Positions 25,717-33,803 of a stretch of 64,000 nt of DNA are shown piece by piece. The position numbers and the translations under genes were made by a program. Source of the stretch: an uncultured Clostridia bacterium (GTDB lineage Bacteria; Bacillota; Clostridia; Christensenellales; QALW01); the NCBI GenBank assembly GCA_934465535.1, contig CAKSKV010000002.1:150870-214869 (forward strand). Reading direction: 5' to 3'. Each line of letters opens with the position of its first letter. Position 1 is the stretch's first letter. The notes below the pieces were generated by a model. The model ran no database searches. It saw only the letters and a list, made by a program, of their open reading frames with translations, and had not been told where the DNA came from.

Positions 25717-26427
25717 TCAATGCTGATACCGGCTCTTTTCCAAAAGCCCCAGCGGCTTTGCCTGAAGCGTCAGCTCGCAGGTACCGCTCTGCGCGGTTAT
25801 GCCGCTTGCGCCCGTGCCCTCGCCGTCGATGTACGCCTTCTGCCCCGCCCAGGTTATATGCAGGTTCTGCGCCGCATCCACGCGCAGGTTCACCTCGGAA
25901 AGCTCATCTATGGCCTTGGGCTCGCCTCCCGGCAAAAGGAAGCTCTTAAGGCGTATTGTGACCTCCGCCGTATCAAAGCGGTACACCTTGCTGTTGCCGC
26001 GGTAGTCCGTTAAAAACACCAGCATTTTCACATCGGTATAGTCGGTATCGTCCTGCTCCAAAACGGAATACTCCTCGTCAAACACCGGGTCCTCTTCCCG
26101 CATTTCGCCGCTGTCCACCGTAAGATGCACCGCAAACACCTTGTCCGCAGGCACCGTCAGGGTTTCAAGGGCAATATCCGAGGTCGGACCCGGCTCCGCC
26201 CCCGGGGTATCGGAGGGCGCAGGCGTGCTTTGCTGCTGTGTATTTTCCGGCGCCTTCGTGCTTTGATATGTGGGCGCAGGCGTGGCGCTCTGCGCCGGCT
26301 CCGGGCTGCCCGTAAACCTTATGACAATGGCGATTATTGCTATCAGCAGCGCAATACCGCCCGCGGCAAGCAGTATATATGCCGCCGCATTGGTGTTTTT
26401 CTTCTTTGATGAACCTCTGTCAGCCAT
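25717..26427 (-). CDS. Membrane-anchored protein with Pro/Thr/Ser stalk, unknown
   Basis: 236 residues. A basic cytoplasmic start (ADRGSSKKKNTN) leads to one membrane segment (AAYILLAAGGIALLIAIIAIVI), a 50-residue Ala/Pro/Thr/Ser/Gln stalk (TPAPTYQSTKAPENTQQQST) and a beta-rich outer domain with several acidic strands. ATG 26427 has AAGGAG upstream; the longer frame to 26460 lacks one. First gene of the minus-strand group down to 24257. Function unknown. Confidence 0.75.
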   Translation of the reverse strand: MADRGSSKKKNTNAAAYILLAAGGIALLIAIIAIVIRFTGSPEPAQSATPAPTYQSTKAPENTQQQSTPAPSDTPGAEPGPTSDIALETLTVPADKVFAVHLTVDSGEMREEDPVFDEEYSVLEQDDTDYTDVKMLVFLTDYRGNSKVYRFDTAEVTIRLKSFLLPGGEPKAIDELSEVNLRVDAAQNLHITWAGQKAYIDGEGTGASGITAQSGTCELTLQAKPLGLLEKSRYQH

Positions 26428-26556
26428 AGTCGCATTCTCCTTTTTCCGATGCGGCCGCATGTTCTTGCGCCGCCGCTTTTTTCGTTATTCCTTTATGCGG
26501 AGGCTCCGCCCGCCGCAGGCATACCCCTGCGCGTGCATCCCCGCCTTTGTATCATT

Positions 26557-26584
26557 ATTATACAGTATTTTTCCCCCGTTGCAA
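26557..26584 (-). promoter_or_regulatory. Promoter for the 26.4-24.3 kb group
   Basis: Minus-strand TTGCAA (26579-26584), 16-base spacer, TATAAT (26557-26562), about 130 bases ahead of the stalk-protein gene and back-to-back with the lipoprotein promoter. Confidence 0.55.
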
Positions 26585-26625
26585 AGCAATAAAATAATAA
26601 CTTTTTGCAAACAGCCCCCGCCCGA

Positions 26626-26654
26626 TTGTTTTCTGCACGAATTTATAGTATAAT
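26626..26654 (+). promoter_or_regulatory. Promoter for the DcrB-like lipoprotein gene
   Basis: TTGTTT (26626-26631), 17-base spacer, TATAAT (26649-26654), about 75 bases before the start codon. Confidence 0.65.
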
Positions 26655-26729
26655 ATCGCCGTAAAATACGCTTCCGGCTTTACCGGATACCGCGGCGCGG
26701 CATTGCCGGCAGCCGTTTTTGGAGGAAGA

Positions 26730-27326
26730 ATGAAAAAAATCTTTTTATCCCTGCTGGTAAGCGCCCTGCTTGCCCTCTGCTGTGTTTTTGCCGGATGCAG
26801 CACAGCGCCCGATATTGCGGAATTTCCGGTGCAGCGCACCCTTAATCCCGAAAGCGGGCTGCGAACCTTCAGCACCGAGGACGGCCTTATAACCCTTAAA
26901 TATCCCCACACCTGGTACGCCGTTTCCGATATGCAGTCCCTTGCGCGCTTCGCCTCCCCCCTTACCGACACCACCCCGGATTACCGGGAATATGTTGTTA
27001 TAGGCTTTGAGCTGAACAACTCGGGGCGCACCGCCGCCGAAACGGCCGACGCCGCCTTCAGCGAGATGCAAACCCGCTTCCCCGCGCTTGAGCTTACGCA
27101 GAGCACCACGGAAACGGTAGCGGGCCGCACCATGGAAAAACGGGTGTTCGGCGGCCATATCAAGGCGGACGGCACCGCCTCCGAGGGCGATTATTTCTGG
27201 ATTCAGTATTTCTTTGTTTCGGGCGGGCTTTCTTACAGCATAACCTTTGCCGGAACCCGGCAGACCGAATCCGCCTACCTGCCGGTATTTGAGCAGATGC
27301 TTTCCTCCATGACGCTGGATGTATAA
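26730..27326 (+). CDS. DcrB/PsbP-like lipoprotein
   Basis: About 198 residues. Lipoprotein signal peptide MKKIFLSLLVSALLALCCVFAGC with lipobox VFAGC. The mature domain has the layout of the DcrB/PsbP superfamily: TFSTEDGLITLKYPHTWY near the start, a central VAGRTMEKRVFGG, and a closing FVSGGLSYSITFAGTR...VFEQMLSSM. GGAGGAAGA precedes the ATG at 26730. Lone gene; role unknown, possibly stress or envelope related. Confidence 0.8.
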   Translation: MKKIFLSLLVSALLALCCVFAGCSTAPDIAEFPVQRTLNPESGLRTFSTEDGLITLKYPHTWYAVSDMQSLARFASPLTDTTPDYREYVVIGFELNNSGRTAAETADAAFSEMQTRFPALELTQSTTETVAGRTMEKRVFGGHIKADGTASEGDYFWIQYFFVSGGLSYSITFAGTRQTESAYLPVFEQMLSSMTLDV

Positions 27327-27466
27327 ACCGCAGTCATAGCCGTGACCCACAGCATAAATTTCCGTTTCTTTGATGCCTTGCGACCGTTATTAAAAGAGCC
27401 GGAGAAATATAAATAGGGCAACGCCCGTTTGCACATTCACATAAAGCCGTATGCTAAGAATATGAT

Positions 27467-27502
27467 AAAAAGGAGCCTCGCGGAAGGCTCCTTAATTTTT
27501 TT
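27467..27502. terminator. Bidirectional terminator
   Basis: AAGGAGCC (27470-27477) with GGCTCCTT (27486-27493), T7 on the plus side and T5 on the minus side, between two convergent transcription units. Confidence 0.85.
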
Positions 27503-27515
27503 GATGCTATGTACT

Positions 27516-28673
27516 CTATACGCCGTACTGCACGCACACACGCTCCAGCGTTTTTTCGTCAATACGGTATATGCGGCTTTTTTCCGCTGCCGATATATAA
27601 TATATGTATCCGTCCAGCACATATGTGCGCCCCTCTACCGGCACCGCAGCGCTTACCAGCTCGGTTGCGCCGTCGCTTATGCGGCTGCGGTACAAAAAGC
27701 TGTTGTCAGAAGCATTTATAAAATATATGTACTCCTCGGTTTTTACCGGATCCTTGCAGTAATAATCGTTCAGGCGGCGCTTTTCCCCGTTTGCCATGTT
27801 GTGCTCCGTAAGCCCCGGAGAAGCCTCTCCCCCGGCGCAGTAGGCAAGGCGGGTTTTATCATCCACCAGATAATAATCGTATTGCGTAAATATCATTTTT
27901 TCCGATTTGCCGCTGCGGCAATCCAGCCTGTACAGCACGGAATCCGCGCTTGACAGATAGTATATGCTTTCCTCGCCCCTGCCCATAACGGCACATTCGT
28001 AATCGGCTATCACCTTTTTGTCGCTGCCGTCCGGCTTCATGCTTTCAAAGGAGGCCTCGCCGCCGGCGGCATCGGCAAAGGTGCACCACAGGCGCCCGCG
28101 GGCATATACCACCTCGCTCGGCGCACGCTCATCCACCACTCGGCGGCTGCCGCCGCGGGAATCGGTGCGCACAAAGCCGTCCGCCGCCTGATAATACAGA
28201 TAGCCGTAATAATACTGAAACGCGCCCTTTTCCATTGTGTCAATGCGCTTAAGCTCGGAGCCGTCCAGCCCGCATACGCCCACGGAATAGGTGTTGTCGC
28301 TTGTAAGCCACACAAGAAAAATATCGTTTCCCGCCAGCTGATAGCCCGCCACGCACGCGGGAACTATAACCTCGCGGTTTGTGCCGTCGCTGTTCATACG
28401 GCAAAGCGCACCCTGACGGACGCTGAACTCCGCGCCCTTGCCCGGAGTGCTGCCGATGCCGTTTATATAATATATGTATTCCCCTATTGCCGTAACGGCC
28501 CGCGCCGAGCCCTCCACAAGCGCGCCCTCCCGGGCGCAGCCGCTTGCCGCAAGCAGCATTATAAGCGCCGCCGCTGCCGCAAAAACGCGCAGAAAGCGGG
28601 ATTTATATGCGTTTTTTAACAAAATATGCGTCTTTTTTTGTTTTTCGCGTTTTACGGGATCAATCCTTTGCAA
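27516..28673 (-). CDS. DUF5050-type lipoprotein, third of three
   Basis: 385 residues. After a basic start and hydrophobic segment comes the lipobox LAASGC. The rest is a repeated beta pattern of the DUF5050 type: YIYYINGIG, LCRMNSDGTNREVI, YGYLYYQAADGF and ...YIYYISAAEKSRIYRIDEKT, consistent with a beta-propeller. The TTG at 28673 has GGAGAGG nine bases upstream and overlaps the stop of the previous gene. Family function is unknown; cell-surface binding or sensing is likely. About one third identical in layout to the next two genes. Confidence 0.82.
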   Translation of the reverse strand: MQRIDPVKREKQKKTHILLKNAYKSRFLRVFAAAAALIMLLAASGCAREGALVEGSARAVTAIGEYIYYINGIGSTPGKGAEFSVRQGALCRMNSDGTNREVIVPACVAGYQLAGNDIFLVWLTSDNTYSVGVCGLDGSELKRIDTMEKGAFQYYYGYLYYQAADGFVRTDSRGGSRRVVDERAPSEVVYARGRLWCTFADAAGGEASFESMKPDGSDKKVIADYECAVMGRGEESIYYLSSADSVLYRLDCRSGKSEKMIFTQYDYYLVDDKTRLAYCAGGEASPGLTEHNMANGEKRRLNDYYCKDPVKTEEYIYFINASDNSFLYRSRISDGATELVSAAVPVEGRTYVLDGYIYYISAAEKSRIYRIDEKTLERVCVQYGV

Positions 28674-29763
28674 GGTTCTTTACCTCTCCGCTTTCCGTAT
28701 CCACGGTGTACACCGTGGCGTCGCTCCTGTCAAAAAGGAACAGCTTTTTATCCACTATGTCCATATAATAGTCCGGATCGGTGGTGCCGGGGCCGTTAAG
28801 CGCCGAAACATCGGCTATCTTCTTTTTGTTATTGCCGTTATAGTCCACCTCGTATATTGCGCCCTCGCTGTTCTTGCAGTAATACACGCGGTCGCTTCCC
28901 ATGGCATATGCCGTTACGGCCTCCCCGCTGTCTATCTGTATGCGCTTGGAGCCGTCAAGATGCATTATATAAAACGCGGTCTTTTCCTCGGAATATGCGG
29001 CAATGGCGTTGTTCTGCGCGGAGAAAAGCATGGTTTTATATTTGGATGCCGACAAAAAGCTTTCCTCACCCGTGCTCATATCGTGGCATGTGAGCTTCTC
29101 ATCATCCTTTATATAATAAAGCTTGCTGCCCTTTACGCCCTTTATGCGTCCGTTGCGCGAGGTGATCTGCTCCGGCTCGCCGCCGTTCCAATCCACCGCC
29201 ATAATGCCCGCCTTGCGGGAGGAATAATAGTACAGCCTGTCGGCTCCATAAAGCTGGGCAACATCCTCAACATCGTTTATGCGCCACGATTTACGATCGG
29301 CAAAGCTGTATACCAGCACGGAGTTTTTCATCTCCGCCGCCACGCCGTAATCGGAAAAAGCATAATAGCCGGTGTTTTCAAACTTGATTATTTCCCTTTC
29401 CATGCCGCCGTTTATGGATATTTCATATACGGCAAGCCTGTCGGCGGAAACCGGCGAAAGCAGATACAGATATTCGCCATGCACATATATGGCATAGGTC
29501 TTTTTGGTGCTGAGCCGCTGCTTTTCCGTGCCGTCCGCCTTCATGCGGAACACCGCCGCCTGATCGCTGCCCGAGAGCGCGTCGGAAAGCATTGTGGGCA
29601 TGGAGCCGTTTATATAGTATATATAATCTCCCTGCCTGAGTGCAATGCCGTCGTTGCTTACCACCTCGCCGTCGGGCTGTCCGCCCTCCAGGCTGTAGCC
29701 GCAGCCGGTCAGCAGACAAACGCACAGCAGCGTCGCTGCAAGGATCAATGTTGTTTTTTTCAT
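28660..29763 (-). CDS. DUF5050-type lipoprotein, second of three
   Basis: 367 residues, signal peptide MKKTTLILAATLLCVCLLTGC with lipobox LLTGC. Propeller-like repeats: GDYIYYINGSMPTM, VFRMKADGTEKQRL, YGADRLYYYSSRKAGI, LYYIKDDEKLTC, RVYYCKNSEGAIYEVDYNG and LFLFDRSDATVYTV. GGGAGAG precedes the ATG. Middle gene of the operon, overlapping the third gene by 14 bases. Confidence 0.83.
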   Translation of the reverse strand: MKKTTLILAATLLCVCLLTGCGYSLEGGQPDGEVVSNDGIALRQGDYIYYINGSMPTMLSDALSGSDQAAVFRMKADGTEKQRLSTKKTYAIYVHGEYLYLLSPVSADRLAVYEISINGGMEREIIKFENTGYYAFSDYGVAAEMKNSVLVYSFADRKSWRINDVEDVAQLYGADRLYYYSSRKAGIMAVDWNGGEPEQITSRNGRIKGVKGSKLYYIKDDEKLTCHDMSTGEESFLSASKYKTMLFSAQNNAIAAYSEEKTAFYIMHLDGSKRIQIDSGEAVTAYAMGSDRVYYCKNSEGAIYEVDYNGNNKKKIADVSALNGPGTTDPDYYMDIVDKKLFLFDRSDATVYTVDTESGEVKNLAKD

Positions 29764-29810
29764 GTTTTCTCTCCCATCCCGCCGCTTTGCGGCGATTTTG
29801 TTATGTTTCG

Positions 29811-30935
29811 TCAGGCCATAAACTCATATTCCACGCAGGTGCTTTTGAAATCCGCAAGGGACAGCCGGTATATGCGGCTTTCATCGTCATCATTAAAATA
29901 ATAAAGATATCCGTCCGCTATGTCGGGGGGCTGCGCGCTGCTTATCATATCGCTGCACACACATTCTCTTTTTTCTCCGTCAAGGCTCACCCGCCAGAGC
30001 GAATAAAGCTCGGAATCGTTTATATAATACAGCCATCCGTCATAATAAACCATGCACTCGGCGCGGTCGGGGGCCAGCAGCTTTCTCGTGCCCGATGCGG
30101 TATCTATGCGGTAAACGCCTCCGCCGTCGGTATCGTTTACATAGGAGGCAAAAATATAATCGGTTTCTTGGGAAAAGCAGTATTCATCGTACCCGAGGTG
30201 TGCAACCGAGGAAGAGCTGCCGTTTTCATATGCATAGCAATTGCCGCTTGAAAACAAATAATAATACACCCGCCCGCCCGAAGCGCCCACCACATAGCCG
30301 GGATCGCGTGAAACGGTTTCCGGCTCGGCGCCGTCCTTGGCTATCCTGCATACGCTGCCGTATTCGTCGTTATCATAAGCGGTATAATATATGTAATCTC
30401 CCGCCGCCTTTATGTTGCACACGCGGGACTGTGTAAGCCTTGTTTCCTTTTCGTCCTCTCTTTTGTAAAGGCTGCCGCCGCGTATGTAATACACGGCCTC
30501 CTGCGTAAACTCGCAGCCCCCGCCGGAATATATATCGTCAATGCCGCAAAGCCGCCTGCGCCCGGTGCCGTCGGTGTTTATGCAGTAAAGCGCATAGGAG
30601 GAGCCTTCCCTTGCCGCATAGCGTATAAGGCCTTCGGATATATAAAAAAGCGAAACCTCATCCTCGCACAGCAGCTCGCGCTGCGTGCCGTCCCTGCGCA
30701 TACGGCATATGGCTCCGCGGTATTGATGCAGCCGCAGCCCCTCCCCGCGCATGTAGTTATCGCCGTTAAGATAATATACCCAGTCGCCCTGTATAACGGC
30801 CGTTCCGCCCTGCGATTCCACCGGCGCGTCGGGCTGTGCGCCCTGAAGGCGATGCTGTTTTACGCCGGTGCAGCCCGCAAACAGGCAAAGCACCACCGCA
30901 AGGACGCATACCGCTTTTTTCCGTATCAGTGCCAA
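29811..30935 (-). CDS. DUF5050-type lipoprotein, first of three
   Basis: 374 residues with lipobox LFAGC after MALIRKKAVCVLAVVLC. The start is TTG 30935 with GGGAG eight bases upstream. Repeats include GDWVYYLNGDN, ICRMRRDGTQREL, AVYYIRGGSLYKR, GDYIYYTAYDNDEYGSVCRIAKDG, and the closing GYLYYFNDDDESRIYRLSLADFK. All three proteins share the pattern in which the first repeat reads YYINGxxPT/N and refers to an RxGALCRM block. First gene after the promoter. Confidence 0.83.
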   Translation of the reverse strand: MALIRKKAVCVLAVVLCLFAGCTGVKQHRLQGAQPDAPVESQGGTAVIQGDWVYYLNGDNYMRGEGLRLHQYRGAICRMRRDGTQRELLCEDEVSLFYISEGLIRYAAREGSSYALYCINTDGTGRRRLCGIDDIYSGGGCEFTQEAVYYIRGGSLYKREDEKETRLTQSRVCNIKAAGDYIYYTAYDNDEYGSVCRIAKDGAEPETVSRDPGYVVGASGGRVYYYLFSSGNCYAYENGSSSSVAHLGYDEYCFSQETDYIFASYVNDTDGGGVYRIDTASGTRKLLAPDRAECMVYYDGWLYYINDSELYSLWRVSLDGEKRECVCSDMISSAQPPDIADGYLYYFNDDDESRIYRLSLADFKSTCVEYEFMA

Positions 30936-31048
30936 AGTGTTTTCTCCCGAAGGTATAAATTATGTTTTCCGAAAAGCCGCAGGCGCACAAGCGGCGGCAA
31001 AAAGCCGAAAATCCGCCCGCACCCTAACGGCGGGAATGCTTATTCTAT

Positions 31049-31077
31049 ATTATATATTAAATGCCCGCATATTTCAA
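31049..31077 (-). promoter_or_regulatory. Promoter of the DUF5050 operon
   Basis: Minus-strand TTGAAA (31072-31077), 17-base spacer, TATAAT (31049-31054). Start about 110 bases before the first gene. Confidence 0.65.
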
Positions 31078-31307
31078 TGCCCGCAGGCGATAATTTTTTG
31101 AAATTTAATTTTTCAAACAGTGTCCTTTGCGGCTGCTCCCGCGCCGCTGCTGAAAAGACTCTTATCAGCCGGACACGCAGCACCCTCGCGGGCTTTGCAC
31201 CGGGGCGGGTGGGCGGGAGGGGCAAAGCCCGCGTATATTTACGCTTACGCGCGCATATGCTTAAGCGCAGAAGCATTTCTGAAAAAATGCAATCGGAGGA
31301 ATATTTT

Positions 31308-31535
31308 ATGATAAAGCTGAATTTTTCAAATCTCGCCGGCCGTCTGCGCCCGGAGCAGCCACAAACCGACCGCGCCGGCATAAACGATTCGCCTTCCTTT
31401 GTGCCGCCGGTCAAGCCGCGGTACAGTGCCTACCGCACCGTTATAGCCCGCCACGATGAGCTGTCCCGCCGCATTGACGATTCCGGCGCGCCGAACAGTG
31501 ATGAAGGCGATAAGCCGGATGCGGCCGGTGCATAA
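31308..31535 (+). CDS. Small hypothetical protein
   Basis: 75 residues, polar and proline-containing (FVPPVKPRYSAYRTVIARHDELSRRIDD), with no signal or membrane segment. The ATG at 31308 has CGGAGG eight bases upstream and a terminator follows, which supports a real gene despite the short length. The much longer frame upstream has no ribosome site. Family not recognised. Confidence 0.6.
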   Translation: MIKLNFSNLAGRLRPEQPQTDRAGINDSPSFVPPVKPRYSAYRTVIARHDELSRRIDDSGAPNSDEGDKPDAAGA

Positions 31536-31539
31536 AGCA

Positions 31540-31566
31540 GGTGCCGCCTCCGGCGGCACCCCGTTT
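31540..31566 (+). terminator. Terminator after the small gene
   Basis: GGTGCCGCC (31540-31548) pairs with GGCGGCACC (31552-31560), followed by CCGTTTT. Confidence 0.75.
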
Positions 31567-31589
31567 TATGCATTAAAAATTTCCCCGTT

Positions 31590-31682
31590 TATTTTTTGCT
31601 TCATTTTTTATCGCTTTTTTGCGCGTTTTTAAGCGTTTTTTATCGTGTTTTTACGCACTTTTTTAAGTGTTTTTTGCGTTTT
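31590..31682. repeat. T-rich short tandem-like repeat
   Basis: Units of about 10-14 bases on the theme TTTTTTGCG / TTTTTTATCG / TTTTTAAGCG, running into the last codons of lnt. The mirror-sense counterpart is at 8870-8950. Confidence 0.6.
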
Positions 31683-33651
31683 CACCATCGTCTGCGGCGC
31701 CCTGTTCGTCCCTCCCCGGCGCCTCGGCGCCGCCGAAGGCACCCGGCTCATACTCATTGAAAACGCCCGATCTATCGGTATTTTCCGTCATATCATGCGG
31801 TTTATCGGCTTCTTCCGCCATTCCGCCCGCTTTATCGGTATTTTCCGCCCCGTCACGCAGTTTACCGTCTTCTTTCGCCATTTCGTGCTGTTTATCGGTC
31901 TTTTTCGCCTTTCCGCGCAGTTTATCGGCCTTTTCCTCTGCATTACGCTGTTTATCAGCCTTTTTCGCCTTTTTGCGTGGTTTGCCGCCTGCCTTTTTAT
32001 GCTTTATATTATCCCCGAAGGCCCCCTCGATAAACCCCTGAGTGGCGCGCAGGCGCAGCCTGAAGCCCAATATCGCCCCGCGCACAAACAGCGCAATGCA
32101 GGGAACCAGCAGCAGCCACATGGGTATATCCCCAATAGCGGAATATACGGTTTTTCCCTTAATAAAGGCAACGCTGCCCGCAAGAGTGCTGCGGCAATAG
32201 GTCTCAAGCTCCGCCTCAACCCTGCCGCAGGGGGATATAAACGCCGTTATGCCGCTGTTTCCGGCGCGCACAAGGTATTTTCCGCTTTCCGCCGCACGCA
32301 GGCGCGCATGGCTCAGATGCTGCCTGAGCGCTGCCGAAGTGCCGAACCAGGAATCGTTTGTTATCATTACCGTAAGCGCGCTGCCCGATATACAGGCGTT
32401 TCTTTGGAGTGCCGGCTGTATGGATTCATAGCAGATTATGCTGTTAATGCCGCCCCATGGGGTATCAAATATAAGCGTTTCCCTGCCGTGGAGCAGCTCG
32501 CTTCCCGGAACCTCCTGCATCAGCTCGGAAAGCCCCGGTATTTTGCAGAGTATATCCCTAAAGGGAATATACTCCCCCATCGGCACCAGCAGCTGCTTTG
32601 CGTAAGGTGCGCTTATGCTGCCGTCGGGAGATATCATATAGGCCACATTGTACTGGCCGTCGGAGGTGTATTTAAGCGCGCCTGTTATGAGACAGACCCC
32701 GTTTTCCTTTGTAAAGGCGCGCAGCTTTTCCATATATGAGGGGTATGCGGTTAAATCGGTGGTTATTGCGCTTTCGGGCCAGATGACAAGGCGCGTGCTT
32801 TCCTTAATATTTTTTTGCGATAGGGAAAGGTATACCGAAAGCATATCGGAGCTTGTAGCCATCCATTTTTCATTGCTGGGGAAATCCCCCTGCACCACAA
32901 GCGTTTCGGTTTTTGTAAGAGCCGCCGTTTTATTGTCCGTTATTCCAATGCGTACGGCCCCACCCACGGAGTTGACGGTAAATATCATAACCGCCGCCGC
33001 TGCAAGCCACAGGCTTTTTTTCCACTCAAGGTGCATAAGCTCCACTGCCGCCCGCGCAAAAAGGCAGTTTATTGCCATTATAAGAAAGGAAACAAAGGTG
33101 CCGCCAAAGAGCGCGGAGCTTTGTACAAAGGGCAAAAACGGCACCGTTATATTACAAAGCCGCGCCCATGGAAAGGCCAAATCTCCCATGGCGCCTATAA
33201 GCAGCTCGCCCGCCGCATACAGAGCGCCGAGCACAAAGCAGTCCGCCGCACTGCCGGTGCGCGCCCTGCGGAAAAGCAGCATGGGCAGGCTGTGCGCCGC
33301 CGCCATTATAAGGCATATGACCGCTATTGCGCCCGTCATTATAAATGCAGCGCCGACTTCGCCGGTACTGGGCGCTAAAACCGTTATCATTTCAAAAAGC
33401 CACAGCAGTGTTACCCCGTAATACGCAAAGCAATAGCAAAAAACTATGCCCACCACCCGGCGGGTTCTGCGCACACGGTAAAGCAGCATAAAGCAAAACG
33501 GGACAAGCGAAAAAAAGCACAGCCACCACAGTGCTTCAAACCTATAAGCCGCCGCCGTAAGCACTCCTGATACCGCCGCCCAAAACCCGGGGCGCAGTGC
33601 AGGACCGCGCAGGCGTCTGCCTGCCGAGGAAAATAAATTATCACTTCTCAT
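31663..33651 (-). CDS. lnt: Apolipoprotein N-acyltransferase with repetitive tail
   Basis: 662 residues. Six to eight membrane segments (about 20-230) precede a nitrilase domain with the triad: Glu in VIWPESAI (about 290), Lys in PYAKQLLVPMGEYIPF (about 351) and Cys in ICYESIQPAL (about 407), then a last membrane segment near 510. It adds the third acyl chain to lipoproteins; this window encodes at least seven. From about 535 to 640 there is an added Lys/Asp/Glu tail of about 12-residue units (KKADKQRNAEEKADKLRGKA pattern) that normal Lnt lacks. No clear ribosome site before the ATG. Confidence 0.93.
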   Translation of the reverse strand: MRSDNLFSSAGRRLRGPALRPGFWAAVSGVLTAAAYRFEALWWLCFFSLVPFCFMLLYRVRRTRRVVGIVFCYCFAYYGVTLLWLFEMITVLAPSTGEVGAAFIMTGAIAVICLIMAAAHSLPMLLFRRARTGSAADCFVLGALYAAGELLIGAMGDLAFPWARLCNITVPFLPFVQSSALFGGTFVSFLIMAINCLFARAAVELMHLEWKKSLWLAAAAVMIFTVNSVGGAVRIGITDNKTAALTKTETLVVQGDFPSNEKWMATSSDMLSVYLSLSQKNIKESTRLVIWPESAITTDLTAYPSYMEKLRAFTKENGVCLITGALKYTSDGQYNVAYMISPDGSISAPYAKQLLVPMGEYIPFRDILCKIPGLSELMQEVPGSELLHGRETLIFDTPWGGINSIICYESIQPALQRNACISGSALTVMITNDSWFGTSAALRQHLSHARLRAAESGKYLVRAGNSGITAFISPCGRVEAELETYCRSTLAGSVAFIKGKTVYSAIGDIPMWLLLVPCIALFVRGAILGFRLRLRATQGFIEGAFGDNIKHKKAGGKPRKKAKKADKQRNAEEKADKLRGKAKKTDKQHEMAKEDGKLRDGAENTDKAGGMAEEADKPHDMTENTDRSGVFNEYEPGAFGGAEAPGRDEQGAADDGENAKNT

Positions 33652-33728
33652 AATGCTATTTTAACTCATATTTTCTTACCGTGCAACCGCAAAAACGGCG
33701 CGCGCAAAGGCATACAGGATATAAACGG

Positions 33729-33756
33729 AAAAATCCTCCGCAAAATGCGGAGGATT
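33729..33756 (-). terminator. Terminator of the first SGNH gene
   Basis: 11-base stem AATCCTCCGCA/TGCGGAGGATT with AAA loop and T run on the minus strand. Nearly identical to the one after the second copy. Confidence 0.85.
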
Positions 33757-33803
33757 CGGATATTTTTAGTGAAAGCAGACATTTGCAAAGGGGGTGATTG
33801 CCG

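Noticed and set aside
30723..31307. Long upstream extension of the small gene at 31308
   Set aside because: The frame is open but overlaps the promoter of the opposite operon and has no start with a ribosome site before 31308.
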